Shown piece after piece: positions 8,319 through 16,892 of a DNA stretch of 64,000 nt. Position 1 is the stretch's first letter. Each line of letters begins with the position of its first letter. Position numbers and translations under genes: made by a program. Source of the DNA: Caldicellulosiruptor owensensis OL (lineage in GTDB: Bacteria; Bacillota; Thermoanaerobacteria; Caldicellulosiruptorales; Caldicellulosiruptoraceae). A model generated the notes under the pieces. It saw only the letters and a list, made by a program, of their open reading frames with translations, did no database searches and was not told the DNA's origin. The DNA lies in assembly GCF_000166335.1 (NCBI RefSeq), contig NC_014657.1, positions 236,001 through 300,000 on the forward strand. The letters are read 5' to 3'.

Positions 8319-9079
8319 TAATAGATGTTCATGCTCACTATGATGATGAAGCTTTTGATGCAGATTTAGAGGATGTGATGGCAAGGCTGAGAGAAGAGAA
8401 TATAATTGCCATCTCATCCTCTTCTTCTGTTGAGTCTTCAAAAGAAAACATTGAAATTGCAAAAAAATATGATAACATTTATATAACTGTGGGAATTCAT
8501 CCTCACGAGGCAAAGGATGCCCCAAAGGATTTTGAACAGGAGCTTTTTGAGCTTGCGAGGTTTGAAAAGAACGTTGCAATTGGCGAGATTGGGCTTGACT
8601 ACCACTATGATTTTTCTCCAAGGGATGTTCAAAGAGATGTTTTTGTAAGACAGATTGAGGTTGCAAAAGCCTTAAATCTTCCAATTGTTGTTCATTCAAG
8701 AGAGGCACATAAGGACACTTTAGATATTCTTCTTGAAATAGCAGTTGGAAAGATTCCAATTTTGATACACTGCTATTCAGGAAGCGTTGAGATGAGTAGG
8801 ATTTTGAGAAAACATGGTATTTATATTTCAGTTGGTGGTGTTATCACTTTTCAGAATGCTAAAAAACTGATTGAGGTTGTGAAAGAATACCCTCTTGAAC
8901 TTTTGATGCTGGAAACAGATAGTCCTTACCTGACACCACACCCCTACAGAGGCAAAAGAAATGATTCAACTTATTTGAAGTATGTAATACAAAAAATTGC
9001 TCAAATAAAAGATGTTTCTGAAGATGAGGTTATTGAGAAGACTACACAGAATGCAAAGAACTTTTTTGGTATAAAATAA
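8315..9079 (+). CDS. TatD family metal-dependent hydrolase
   Basis: A 254-residue TIM-barrel hydrolase of the TatD family, metal-dependent DNases with 3'-5' exonuclease activity in characterised members. Metal ligands are visible in DVHAHYDD (residues 3-10), GEIGLDYHYD (Glu), VVHSREAH, IHCYSG and ETDSPYLTP. It is the usual partner of metG in Firmicutes and overlaps its stop by four bases. The gene behind it encodes the radical SAM protein that typically accompanies this TatD branch. Confidence 0.94.
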   Translation: MIIDVHAHYDDEAFDADLEDVMARLREENIIAISSSSSVESSKENIEIAKKYDNIYITVGIHPHEAKDAPKDFEQELFELARFEKNVAIGEIGLDYHYDFSPRDVQRDVFVRQIEVAKALNLPIVVHSREAHKDTLDILLEIAVGKIPILIHCYSGSVEMSRILRKHGIYISVGGVITFQNAKKLIEVVKEYPLELLMLETDSPYLTPHPYRGKRNDSTYLKYVIQKIAQIKDVSEDEVIEKTTQNAKNFFGIK

Positions 9080-9106
9080 AAAGAATGGAGATGAAACAAA
9101 GATAAA

Positions 9107-9700
9107 ATGGGAATGATAACATATACAATTGACAACAGGTTATATATAAATGTCACCAATAAATGCACAAATTCATGCATATTCTGTATAAGAAACTCCG
9201 AGAAAGGACTTGGCGAAGGCTATGACCTCTGGCTTGAAAAAGACCCAACAGCAGAGGAGATACTTTTTGAGATAAAAGACCCGCAAAAGTATGATGAGAT
9301 AGTATTTTGCGGCTATGGTGAACCCCTAATAAAACTTGATGTTGTAATTGAAGTTGCAAAAAAGCTAAAAGAGATATCTTCAGTGCCGCTCAGGGTCAAT
9401 ACAAACGGTCATGCATCTTATATTCACAAAAAAAACGTACCACAGCTTTTATCAGGGTTTATTGACAGGATATCAATAAGTCTCAATGCTCCAGATAAAG
9501 AGAAGTACAATGAAATCTGCAGACCTTTTGATAAGGACATATATGACCATGTAATTGAGTTTATAAAGGAAAGTAGAAAGTATATAAAAGAGGTTTGGGT
9601 TTCGTGTGTTGATATAATTTCAAAAGAAGAGATAGAAGAATGTAAAAAAATTGCACACAAGCTGGGTGTTAATTTTAAGCTGAGAGCTTATGAAGAGTGA
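9107..9700 (+). CDS. TatD-associated radical SAM protein
   Basis: A compact 197-residue radical SAM protein. The iron-sulfur motif is CTNSCIFC (CX3CX2C, about residues 22-29) and the GGE-like SAM motif is CGYGEPLIK. It has only the core partial barrel and no auxiliary cluster. The size, opening TYTIDNRLYINVTNKCTNSCIFC and position just behind tatD match the family named tatD_link_rSAM (TIGR04038). Substrate and product are unknown. The conserved linkage suggests a nucleic-acid or repair-related role, but that is inference. Confidence 0.85.
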   Translation: MGMITYTIDNRLYINVTNKCTNSCIFCIRNSEKGLGEGYDLWLEKDPTAEEILFEIKDPQKYDEIVFCGYGEPLIKLDVVIEVAKKLKEISSVPLRVNTNGHASYIHKKNVPQLLSGFIDRISISLNAPDKEKYNEICRPFDKDIYDHVIEFIKESRKYIKEVWVSCVDIISKEEIEECKKIAHKLGVNFKLRAYEE

Positions 9701-9867
9701 AACTGAAAAAACGGAGAAGTTGTTATAAGAGATGATAAGAGCATTTTTGTGTATAGTTAAAGCATACAAAATAAACACTGATTTTTATCAAAATCGGTCA
9801 AATATTCACATAGCCACATAGCTAAAAAAGCCGAAAGAAATTTGAAAAAGTTCATTTATTTTTGGTA

Positions 9868-9896
9868 TTGATTGGTGTATACAAAAAACATATAAT
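9868..9896 (+). promoter_or_regulatory. Candidate promoter inside the 9.7-10.1 kb gap
   Basis: TTGATT (9868-9873), exact 17-bp spacer, TATAAT (9891-9896). Transcription would begin near 9903, about 230 bases before the PIG-L gene. It would therefore make either a long leader or a short independent RNA. Confidence 0.55.
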
Positions 9897-9902
9897 TATA
9901 AC

Positions 9903-10065
9903 TGTAAACAGCAGATATCAAGAAATTGCGGACAACCCCCTTGTAACTGTTATTTTTTGAAAACTTACATAAGTTCAGAATCCCCCCGTTCATTTCCTCC
10001 TTTTATATAGAAAGCGGGCAGAAGCTCATAAAATAGAAGAGCTTCTGCCCGCTTGCGATTTTAGA
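9903..10065 (+). ncRNA. Possible small RNA or structured 5' leader
   Basis: The interval runs from the expected start of the 9868-9896 promoter to just past the strong hairpin at 10012-10054. It is about 160 bases long with no ORF. I do not recognise any known RNA family. It could equally be the 5' leader of the PIG-L gene with an attenuator. Confidence 0.3.
10012..10054 (+). terminator. Strong hairpin, terminator- or attenuator-like
   Basis: A 16-bp perfect stem: AAGCGGGCAGAAGCTC (10012-10027) pairs with its exact complement at 10039-10054 around an 11-base loop. The base composition is far more GC-rich than its surroundings. The downstream sequence GCGATTTTAG has only four T, so termination efficiency is uncertain. 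Confidence 0.5.
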
Positions 10066-10135
10066 AGAATTTTTAATAGAAAATGGGTAGAGGATAGTGT
10101 AAAATAAAAAAAGTATATTTTGATTACAAAGGAGT

Positions 10136-11611
10136 ATGGCAAAGTATATGCCACAGTTTAAAGTTAAAAGTGCTGAAGGTTATGTGTACAAAAAACCTCA
10201 GAGGGAAAGAAGAATAAGGTTTAAGCGCAAATATATTTTATACGCGTTTATTATCTGGATTATTGCAAATGTTTTTATGTTTTTAGTAAAAGAATATGTT
10301 TCGAACTATTTTTTCTCAGCTCAGCTTCCACAGCTTCAGGTTGAAAATTACAAGAGAATACTCATATTTGCACCACACTGTGACGATGAAACTTTGTCTT
10401 CTGCAGGAGTAATACAAAAAGCACTTTTGTACGGTAGCAAGGTTAAAGTTGTTGTTATGACAAACGGTGATGGGTTTACCCGTGCTGCGGGTCAGAACTT
10501 CAGGAAGATCAGGTTAAAGCCTGATGATTACATAAGATTCGGTTATCTTCGTCAAAAAGAGACGATTCACGCACTTGAAGACCTGGGCTTGAGAAGAGAG
10601 GACATAATATTCCTGGGATATCCTGATAGGGGTTTAAGGTATTTATGGGAAAAATATTTTGATTCAAAGGAGAGCTATTTTAATTCTTTAACACGCACAT
10701 TCAAAAGTCCATATTCAAACTCCTATCAGAAAGGAGTAGAATACAAAGGAATAAACGTTGTAAAGAATATTCAGAGCATAATAAAATCATTTGAACCTGA
10801 TTTAATCATATATCCATACTCACGCGACCAGCATCCTGACCACTGGGCAACATCTGCTTTTGTTAAATTTTCAATCCTTACGCTAAATTATAAATGTGAA
10901 GAGTGGCAGTATCTTGTACACAGAGGGGACTGGCCAACTCCTTTTGGTAAACACCCTCAGATGTATCTTGTTCCTCCTTTTAAGCTTGCATTTACAGATA
11001 CAAATTGGTATCAGATATCCCTGGATGACTATATGATAGAAAGAAAATCAAATTCAATATCAGACTACCACTCTCAGATGAAGGTTATGAGAGGATTTTT
11101 GGAGGCATTTGTTCGTCAGAATGAATTATTTGCAAAATTGAATAACGAATATGCAAAAAAATATGAGGGGGACAACCTGTTTTCAGAAAAATATTTAGTT
11201 AGTAAAGAGCCGACACACGACATATGGTCGCTCATTTTTGAAAAAGGTGCTGATATTGAAGCGATATTTGCAGCGCACGATAACAAGAACATATACATAG
11301 GAATCAAAATGGTCGGCTCTGCAAAAAAACTTATTTCGTACTATCTTCACATAAGAGCATTTGAAGATTGCAAATATCTTGGAAGAATCTATGTTCAGGT
11401 TTCTGGCAGTAAAATGAATGCAATAAAGACCATGACAAGCCCTGCTTTTTCAGTTCAAAATGCCAAGATGCGCAGAAAAAAGAATCAAATTGAGATAGTA
11501 TTTCCTAAAAAAGATTTACAAAATCCGAACATGCTTTATTTGAGCGTACGCACAGAATTTCTTGGTCGTCAACTTGATAGAAGTGCATGGAAGGTAATTG
11601 AGTTTAAATAG
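10136..11611 (+). CDS. Membrane-anchored PIG-L family deacetylase
   Basis: A 491-residue protein with a basic N-terminus, one transmembrane segment (about residues 33-53) and a PIG-L/LmbE deacetylase domain. The metal motif PHCDDE lies at 80-85 and the second motif HPDHWAT lies mid-domain. Family members remove the N-acetyl group from GlcNAc-containing glycolipids or glycosides using zinc. About 120 C-terminal residues form a separate, beta-rich-looking domain that I could not name. The orientation (short inside, domain outside) suggests action on cell-surface sugars. ATG 10136 follows AAAGGAG. Its stop lies only six bases from the end of the convergent DUF151 gene. Confidence 0.85.
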   Translation: MAKYMPQFKVKSAEGYVYKKPQRERRIRFKRKYILYAFIIWIIANVFMFLVKEYVSNYFFSAQLPQLQVENYKRILIFAPHCDDETLSSAGVIQKALLYGSKVKVVVMTNGDGFTRAAGQNFRKIRLKPDDYIRFGYLRQKETIHALEDLGLRREDIIFLGYPDRGLRYLWEKYFDSKESYFNSLTRTFKSPYSNSYQKGVEYKGINVVKNIQSIIKSFEPDLIIYPYSRDQHPDHWATSAFVKFSILTLNYKCEEWQYLVHRGDWPTPFGKHPQMYLVPPFKLAFTDTNWYQISLDDYMIERKSNSISDYHSQMKVMRGFLEAFVRQNELFAKLNNEYAKKYEGDNLFSEKYLVSKEPTHDIWSLIFEKGADIEAIFAAHDNKNIYIGIKMVGSAKKLISYYLHIRAFEDCKYLGRIYVQVSGSKMNAIKTMTSPAFSVQNAKMRRKKNQIEIVFPKKDLQNPNMLYLSVRTEFLGRQLDRSAWKVIEFK

Positions 11612-11617
11612 TTTTTG

Positions 11618-12034
11618 TTACTGAGGAATCAGCTCTTCGTACTTATAGGTAAACTCTATAAGTTTTGGAGCCATATATATTGGACAGTTTACTCTCAGAG
11701 CAAGCGCAATAGCATCACTTGGTCTTGAATCTATCACAGAAATTACATTGTTATAGTCTCTTAAGTAAAGTTCTGCATAGTATGTTCCGTCCTTTATATC
11801 TGTAATTATAGCTTTCTGGATGGAGATTGAAAACTTTTGCATAATCTCAACTATCAGGTCGTGTGTCAAAGGACGTGGAAGCTTTTGTTTTTCAAGCGCA
11901 AGTGCAATTGACTGGGCTTCAAGCGGGCCTATAAAAATAGGAAGTACCATTTTGTTGTTTTTATCGCACAGCAGAACCGCAAATCCTCCCCCTTCTTCAA
12001 AGAATACCACGTTTTTAACGTACATCTCTATCAT
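11618..12034 (-). CDS. DUF151 bifunctional nuclease family protein
   Basis: This 138-residue protein matches the DUF151/BFN family: MVLPIFIGPLEAQSIALALEKQKLPRPLTHDLI and the hallmark DSRPSDAIALALRVNCPIY. Characterised plant and archaeal members have DNase/RNase activity, but the bacterial role is uncertain. ATG 12034 has AGAGGTG upstream. It follows cadA on the minus strand after a 67-base gap. A TATAAT on the minus strand at about 12088-12093 could give it a promoter of its own, with a poor -35. Confidence 0.88.
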   Translation of the reverse strand: MIEMYVKNVVFFEEGGGFAVLLCDKNNKMVLPIFIGPLEAQSIALALEKQKLPRPLTHDLIVEIMQKFSISIQKAIITDIKDGTYYAELYLRDYNNVISVIDSRPSDAIALALRVNCPIYMAPKLIEFTYKYEELIPQ

Positions 12035-12101
12035 CTCAAAACACCTCTTTTTTGTCGGACTGAAACAGAAAAACCCCCTCTTAAATATTATACCTCTTTT
12101 T

Positions 12102-14189
12102 TTACTTTTTGAGCACTCTCGAAGAGTTTAAAACTGCTAAAAGCATTGCACCAGTGTCTGCAACAACTGCTTCCCACAGATTTGCAACTCCAAAGACTCC
12201 CAAAAGCATCACTGAAAATTTTATCCCGAGAGAAAGAAGAATATTTTGAATTACAATCTTTCTTGTGAATCTTGAATCCTTTATTAAATCTACAATCTTA
12301 GATAGCTTTTCATCGAGAAGAACAATATCTGCTGCAGCTGTTGCAAGATAACTTGCACTGCCGGCAAATGAAATTCCAGCATCACACACAGAGAGAGCTG
12401 GTGAATCATTTGTTCCGTCTCCCACGAATATGACATATCCTGTGCCTTTATTTTCAAGTTTTATTTTTTCAGCCACTGTTACCTTTTCTTCTGGTAGAAG
12501 CTCTGAGAAAATGCCATCTATCGGAAGGTCTTTTGCAATTTTTTCTGCCACTTCTTTTTTGTCACCCGTTAAGAGATATATCTTTGCCCCAAAGTTTCTG
12601 AGGTCATTTAAAACTTTTTTTACATCGTCTTTTAAAGAATCTTTCAAGGCAACATACCCGCAAAATTTCATATCACATGACACAAAGATGTACGAAAGTT
12701 CAGGTGACAGTTCAAGGCTGTTATTTATTTCAACTCCATTTTCCTGCAAAAACTCTTTTGTTCCTATCAAAACCTTTTTGCCATCTGCAATTCCTTGTAT
12801 CCCTTTTCCAGGATGTTCTATAACATCTTGGACTGAAGAAAAAGAAATACTATTTTCTCCAATCCCTTTTAATATAGACTTAGCTATTGGGTGGTTTGAA
12901 AAGCTTTCAATGCTTATGAGAATTTTCAAAAACTCTTGTTCAGGAATTTGCACAGGTACAATCTTTTCAACAGAAAGAACCCCATTTGTGATTGTTCCTG
13001 TTTTATCAAAAAGAAAACTTCCTGTTTTTGATGCAAATATATCTATAAATTGAGAACCTTTTACCAGTATTCCCTTTGAAGAAAGCTTTGAAATTGAAGC
13101 AAAATACGAAAGTGGCACAGATATAACAAGGCTGCAGGGACATGAGATAATTAAGAAAATAGCTGCCCTGTAAATCCACAGTTTAAAAGGCTGTTCAAAT
13201 AAAAGTGGTGGCAAAATGGCAAACATTACTGCTATGGCAACTACCGCTGGGGTGTATACCCTTGCAAACCTTGTTATAAATCTTTCGGTTTTGGATTTAT
13301 TGGTAGAAGCATTTTCCACAATCTCTATTATTCTGTGCAAAGAAGAATCCTTGTAAAAGCTTTGAGCCTTTACTTCCAGAACCCCATCAACTACTGCACT
13401 GCCAGCAAAAACCTTATCGTTTGGCTGGGCAACAAAAAGCTTTGACTCGCCTGTGATAGCAGATGTATCCAAAAACGATTTTCCATATACTACAGTTCCA
13501 TCAACCGGTACTCTTTCTCCCGGTTTTACCACTACTATATCACCGGGAACAATGTCTTTTGGATTTACTTTCCTTATTTCATTGCCAATTTTCAAGTTTG
13601 CATAGTCTATTTCAAGGTGTTTTAAAGCTTGTATGGTTTTTCTTGATTTGTTTACAGCAACATCCTCAAAAATTTGGCCAATTTTGTAAAGGAGCATAAC
13701 AGAAACTGCTTCAGGATATTCTTTTAAGAAAATAGCTGATAATGTTGCTACTGTCATCAAAAAATTTTCATCAAATAATTGAAGTTTTCTGATGTTTTTA
13801 AAAAAGTTTAAAATAATATTTTTTCCGGAAAGCAAATAAGAAACAAGGAAAAAGATTAGAGCAAAGTCTTTTTTTCTTGTAAAAAGTCCTACTCCAAAAA
13901 ATACAGCAGAGATTAATACAGATAAGATTTCACCAGTGCTAATCATTGGTTTTTCTTTTGGTGCCACAAGTATATTCACTTCAGGTTCAATTTCGTTTAC
14001 AATCTTTTCTACTGTTTCAACAAATGCACTGTAGAACTTTTGGTCAACCTTTGCTGAGAGTTTCTTTGTTACAAAATTCAAAGAGACACTTTCTACAAAA
14101 GGAAGCTTTGCCACCTTTTCTTCAATTTTTTGAGCGCAGCTGACACATGAAAGATTTTCTAAGATTAATTCTACATTTACTTTTGCCAA
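12102..14189 (-). CDS. cadA: Cd2+/Zn2+/Pb2+-type heavy-metal translocating P-type ATPase
   Basis: An inner-membrane P1B-ATPase that exports soft divalent metals. It has one N-terminal HMA domain with C15-V-S-C18, then membrane helices, the TGES actuator loop (246-249), the transmembrane metal site C350-P-C352, the phosphorylation site DKTGT with Asp395, an HP motif in FSNHPIAKS, and GDGTNDSPAL. The CPC site without a CopZ-like neighbour and the adjacent CadC-type repressor favour Cd/Zn/Pb over copper. At 695 residues it is a typical length. It lies 19 bases behind the regulator gene and is surely cotranscribed with it. Confidence 0.93.
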   Translation of the reverse strand: MAKVNVELILENLSCVSCAQKIEEKVAKLPFVESVSLNFVTKKLSAKVDQKFYSAFVETVEKIVNEIEPEVNILVAPKEKPMISTGEILSVLISAVFFGVGLFTRKKDFALIFFLVSYLLSGKNIILNFFKNIRKLQLFDENFLMTVATLSAIFLKEYPEAVSVMLLYKIGQIFEDVAVNKSRKTIQALKHLEIDYANLKIGNEIRKVNPKDIVPGDIVVVKPGERVPVDGTVVYGKSFLDTSAITGESKLFVAQPNDKVFAGSAVVDGVLEVKAQSFYKDSSLHRIIEIVENASTNKSKTERFITRFARVYTPAVVAIAVMFAILPPLLFEQPFKLWIYRAAIFLIISCPCSLVISVPLSYFASISKLSSKGILVKGSQFIDIFASKTGSFLFDKTGTITNGVLSVEKIVPVQIPEQEFLKILISIESFSNHPIAKSILKGIGENSISFSSVQDVIEHPGKGIQGIADGKKVLIGTKEFLQENGVEINNSLELSPELSYIFVSCDMKFCGYVALKDSLKDDVKKVLNDLRNFGAKIYLLTGDKKEVAEKIAKDLPIDGIFSELLPEEKVTVAEKIKLENKGTGYVIFVGDGTNDSPALSVCDAGISFAGSASYLATAAADIVLLDEKLSKIVDLIKDSRFTRKIVIQNILLSLGIKFSVMLLGVFGVANLWEAVVADTGAMLLAVLNSSRVLKK

Positions 14190-14208
14190 GTTTAGCTCAT
14201 CCTCTCAT

Positions 14209-14586
14209 CTACTGGTTTTCGCTAAGATGCGCAAGACCAAGCTCAATTATACTTTTTACATGGTCATCCGAAAGAGAATAATACACAACTTTGCCAGCCT
14301 TTCTGCTCTTCACTAACCTGAAAACTTTTAGTAGTCTTAGCTGGTGAGATATTGCCGACTGAGATGTGCCCAAGACTGCTGCCAAGTCACATACACACAT
14401 CTCAGAAACCAGTAGGCTACTTAAGATTTTTATACGCGTTGAGTCTGAAAAAACCTTGAAAAATTCAGAAAGGTCGAATATTGTCTCTTCAGTTGGAAGG
14501 CTTTCTTTAACCTTCTTAACAATGTCATTGTGAATTACATTACAGCTACACAAATCGATTTTTTCAAAACCATCCTGTTTTTCCAA
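14209..14586 (-). CDS. cadC: CadC-type ArsR/SmtB metal-sensing repressor
   Basis: A 125-residue winged-helix repressor. The alpha-3 metal-site motif is intact in VSEMCVCDLAAVLGTSQSAISHQLRLL, and an N-terminal CSC pair (LCSCNV) could complete a Cd/Pb thiolate site as in CadC. The C-terminal DDHVKSIIELGLAHLSE fits the alpha-5 D-x-H...H-x-x-E zinc site as in SmtB/CzrA. So both known sensor sites appear present. It should leave the operator at 14611-14632 when metal binds, freeing cadC-cadA. The TTG start at 14586 follows GAGGTGAG on the minus strand. Confidence 0.92.
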   Translation of the reverse strand: MEKQDGFEKIDLCSCNVIHNDIVKKVKESLPTEETIFDLSEFFKVFSDSTRIKILSSLLVSEMCVCDLAAVLGTSQSAISHQLRLLKVFRLVKSRKAGKVVYYSLSDDHVKSIIELGLAHLSENQ

Positions 14587-14610
14587 ATTAACTCACCTCA
14601 ATTTCAAGAT

Positions 14611-14632
14611 TGAACATTTGAATAATTGTTCA
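14611..14632 (-). promoter_or_regulatory. Putative CadC operator
   Basis: Arms TGAACA and TGTTCA, 10-base centre, in a 22-bp imperfect palindrome of the SmtB/CadC operator type. It lies just downstream of the cadC -10 box, over the expected transcription start. Confidence 0.75.
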
Positions 14633-14639
14633 TATATTC

Positions 14640-14668
14640 ATTATAAAATAAGATTTTCAACAGTTCAA
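14640..14668 (-). promoter_or_regulatory. cadC-cadA promoter
   Basis: On the minus strand: TTGAAC (14668-14663), exact 17-bp spacer, TATAAT (14645-14640), followed eight bases later by the operator palindrome. Confidence 0.7.
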
Positions 14669-14778
14669 GAGAATCTTTTTATTTTATGCTTTTGAAATGT
14701 TGTGTTGACGCTGTGGACTTTTGAGTGATAAACTCAAAAAAGAATAAAATCAGTTTTTTTCAAGGGGGAAAATCAAAG

Positions 14779-16041
14779 TTGAATATAATTCTTCTTACCA
14801 CGGGTTATCCACATCCAAAAAGAGATGTATTTGTAGGAAATGAAATAGATATTCTTTCAAAGTTTTTTGATAAAATTTATATTGTGCCCGTTTGGCCGGG
14901 AAAGGTATTACCTAAAAAGCTAAAAAACTTGAAACAGTATGTTCAAAATCAAAAGGTTGAAGTGGCTGATATAAGTTTTGGGTTAAAAGATATTCTAATT
15001 TTAAATCCAAAACTTGTCGCTCTTATGGTAAAAGAAATATTCAGGACTATGTTTTCGAAGAAGCCTTTTTCACACAAGATATTAAATTTATGGATGGTAT
15101 TTAGATGGACATTTCTTACAAATATAACACTTGCAAACTTAAGAGAAATTATAAAAGAATATAATATCCCTGTTCAGGATACAATACTCTATTCGTACTG
15201 GTTCCATTTTTTAGCGCTGTCAATTGCGCTTTGTAACCAGCCTTTTGCCCTTAAAGTTTCGAGAGCACACAGAGGTGATCTTTACGAAGAAGCTTATCCT
15301 CAACCGTGTAAAAGGTTTATTCTTGAAAACATTGATAAGGTTTTTGCCTGTTCAAAGATGGGAGCTGAATATATAAACAAAAGGTACTGCACAGACAAAG
15401 CAGAAGTGTCATACCTTGGTACTTTCAACAGGCAAAATGTGAAGAGTGATAAGAAAAAAGGTGAGATTTTTAAAATTGTCAGCTGTGCAAGAGTTGTACC
15501 TGTTAAGAGGATTGACAGAATTGTTGACAGCCTTGAGAAGATTGAGAAGATTGACAATGTTAAAATTTCATGGACTCACATTGGAGATGGGGAACTTTTG
15601 GAAAAAATAAAATTGTATGCTCAAGAAAAACTGGGCAAAAAAAGCAATATTGAATTTAAATTTTTAGGTTTTATGAAGAATGAAGACATTTTAAATCTAT
15701 ATGCTACAGAAAACTTCAATCTTTTTATAAATGTCAGCCGGTCAGAAGGGCTTCCGGTCTCTATCATGGAAGCAATGTCATATGCAATACCTGTTGTGGC
15801 AACAGATGTTGGAGGGACCAAAGAGATTGTAAAAAATGGAATAAATGGATTTTTACTTGATAAAAATTTTTTGGACAATGACCTTGCAAACCTTATAGAA
15901 AAATTTGCTACTATGAGCGAAGAAGAATATAAAAACTTTTGTTTAGCTGCAAGAAGAACATGGGAAGAGAATTTTAATGCTCAAAAATGCTATGAAGATT
16001 TTGCTGAAAGGCTTTTAGCTTTGTCAGCATCGAAAAAATGA
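14779..16041 (+). CDS. GT4-family glycosyltransferase
   Basis: A GT-B fold glycosyltransferase of about 420 residues. The N-terminal NIILLTTGYPHPKRDVFVGNEI begins the acceptor domain. The C-terminal domain carries SRSEGLPVSIMEAMSYAIPVVATDVGGTKEIV, the EX7E donor-site motif of group 1 enzymes. The donor and acceptor are unknown. I chose TTG 14779 because AAGGGGGA lies just before it and the family starts at this strand. An upstream in-frame GTG at 14725 would add 18 residues without a ribosome site. The gene is 18 bases upstream of a NagD-like phosphatase. Confidence 0.88.
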   Translation: MNIILLTTGYPHPKRDVFVGNEIDILSKFFDKIYIVPVWPGKVLPKKLKNLKQYVQNQKVEVADISFGLKDILILNPKLVALMVKEIFRTMFSKKPFSHKILNLWMVFRWTFLTNITLANLREIIKEYNIPVQDTILYSYWFHFLALSIALCNQPFALKVSRAHRGDLYEEAYPQPCKRFILENIDKVFACSKMGAEYINKRYCTDKAEVSYLGTFNRQNVKSDKKKGEIFKIVSCARVVPVKRIDRIVDSLEKIEKIDNVKISWTHIGDGELLEKIKLYAQEKLGKKSNIEFKFLGFMKNEDILNLYATENFNLFINVSRSEGLPVSIMEAMSYAIPVVATDVGGTKEIVKNGINGFLLDKNFLDNDLANLIEKFATMSEEEYKNFCLAARRTWEENFNAQKCYEDFAERLLALSASKK

Positions 16042-16059
16042 AAAAGGGGAAGCTAACAA

Positions 16060-16887
16060 ATGAAGAATAGCAGTATTCTAAAAAACATAGACCTTTTCCT
16101 TCTTGATTTGGACGGCACAGTATATCTTGGTGAAAGGGTATTTGAGGGGGCAAGGGAGTTTATAAAACTATTGAAAGAAAGTCGAAAAGATTTTCTTTTT
16201 TTGACAAACAATTCATCAAAAAGTTCAGAAGACTACTATTCAAAGCTTTTGAATATGGGTTTTGAGATTACAAAAGAAAACATATTTACTTCAGGTCAGG
16301 CGATGGGAATTTATATCAAAACAATTCATAAGAAAGAAAAACCGCCGACAGTGTATGTTGTAGGGACTTCTTCTTTGAAGAGAGAATTAAACTCAATGGG
16401 TATATCAATTGTTGAAAGTCTTGATTGTGACATAGATTATCTTGTTGTGGGCTTTGACACAGAACTTACATACAAGAAACTTCTGGATGCATGCGAGCTT
16501 ATAAGAAGAGGGGTTCCTTTTTTGGCAACAAACCCGGACCTTGTTTGTCCTTTAGACGGCGGAAGATATATTCCAGATTGCGGTTCAATCTGCATCATGC
16601 TTGAGAATGCCACAAAGAAAAGACCTGTATTTGTTGGAAAACCTTCTTCCATAATGGTTGATATAATCTCAAGTTTCAAAGAGGTTGACAGAAACAAGAT
16701 TGCGATGATAGGAGACAGACTTTATACAGACATAAAAATGGCAAAGGATAGTGGTATGGTTGCTGTTCTGGTGCTGTCTGGTGAAACAAGGATGGAAGAT
16801 GTTGAGGCTTCATCTTTTACGCCAGATTTGATATATGGTTCAATAAAGGATATATATGAAGAGCTAAAGCTGGTCTTTGGAGGCTGA
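16060..16887 (+). CDS. NagD-like HAD-IIA family phosphatase
   Basis: A 275-residue cytoplasmic HAD hydrolase of subfamily IIA. The nucleophile motif is FLLDLDGTVYLG (about residues 13-24), followed by FLTNNSS (motif II), VFVGKPSS (Lys motif) and MIGDRLYTDIKMA (motif IV). Relatives dephosphorylate p-nitrophenyl phosphate, sugar phosphates or nucleotides, and the physiological substrate is not predictable. It starts at an ATG behind AAAGGGGAAG and is followed by the SRAP gene after six bases, so they are cotranscribed. Confidence 0.9.
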   Translation: MKNSSILKNIDLFLLDLDGTVYLGERVFEGAREFIKLLKESRKDFLFLTNNSSKSSEDYYSKLLNMGFEITKENIFTSGQAMGIYIKTIHKKEKPPTVYVVGTSSLKRELNSMGISIVESLDCDIDYLVVGFDTELTYKKLLDACELIRRGVPFLATNPDLVCPLDGGRYIPDCGSICIMLENATKKRPVFVGKPSSIMVDIISSFKEVDRNKIAMIGDRLYTDIKMAKDSGMVAVLVLSGETRMEDVEASSFTPDLIYGSIKDIYEELKLVFGG

Positions 16888-16892
16888 TTTTT

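Larger units (their letters stand above)
9701..10135. other. 435-bp gene-free stretch with promoter and hairpin
   Basis: The longest non-coding interval in the window. I see no credible ORF in either strand. It holds a promoter candidate at 9868-9896 and a 16-bp-stem hairpin at 10012-10054, described separately. A C-rich stretch (ATCCCCCCGTTC, about 9980-9991) contrasts with the AT-rich surroundings. The part before 9868 shows nothing recognisable. Confidence 0.6.

Noticed and set aside
9701..9867. A hidden tRNA or known small RNA before the 9868 promoter
   Set aside because: No cloverleaf, T-loop GTTCGA box or recognisable RNA family element could be found by eye.
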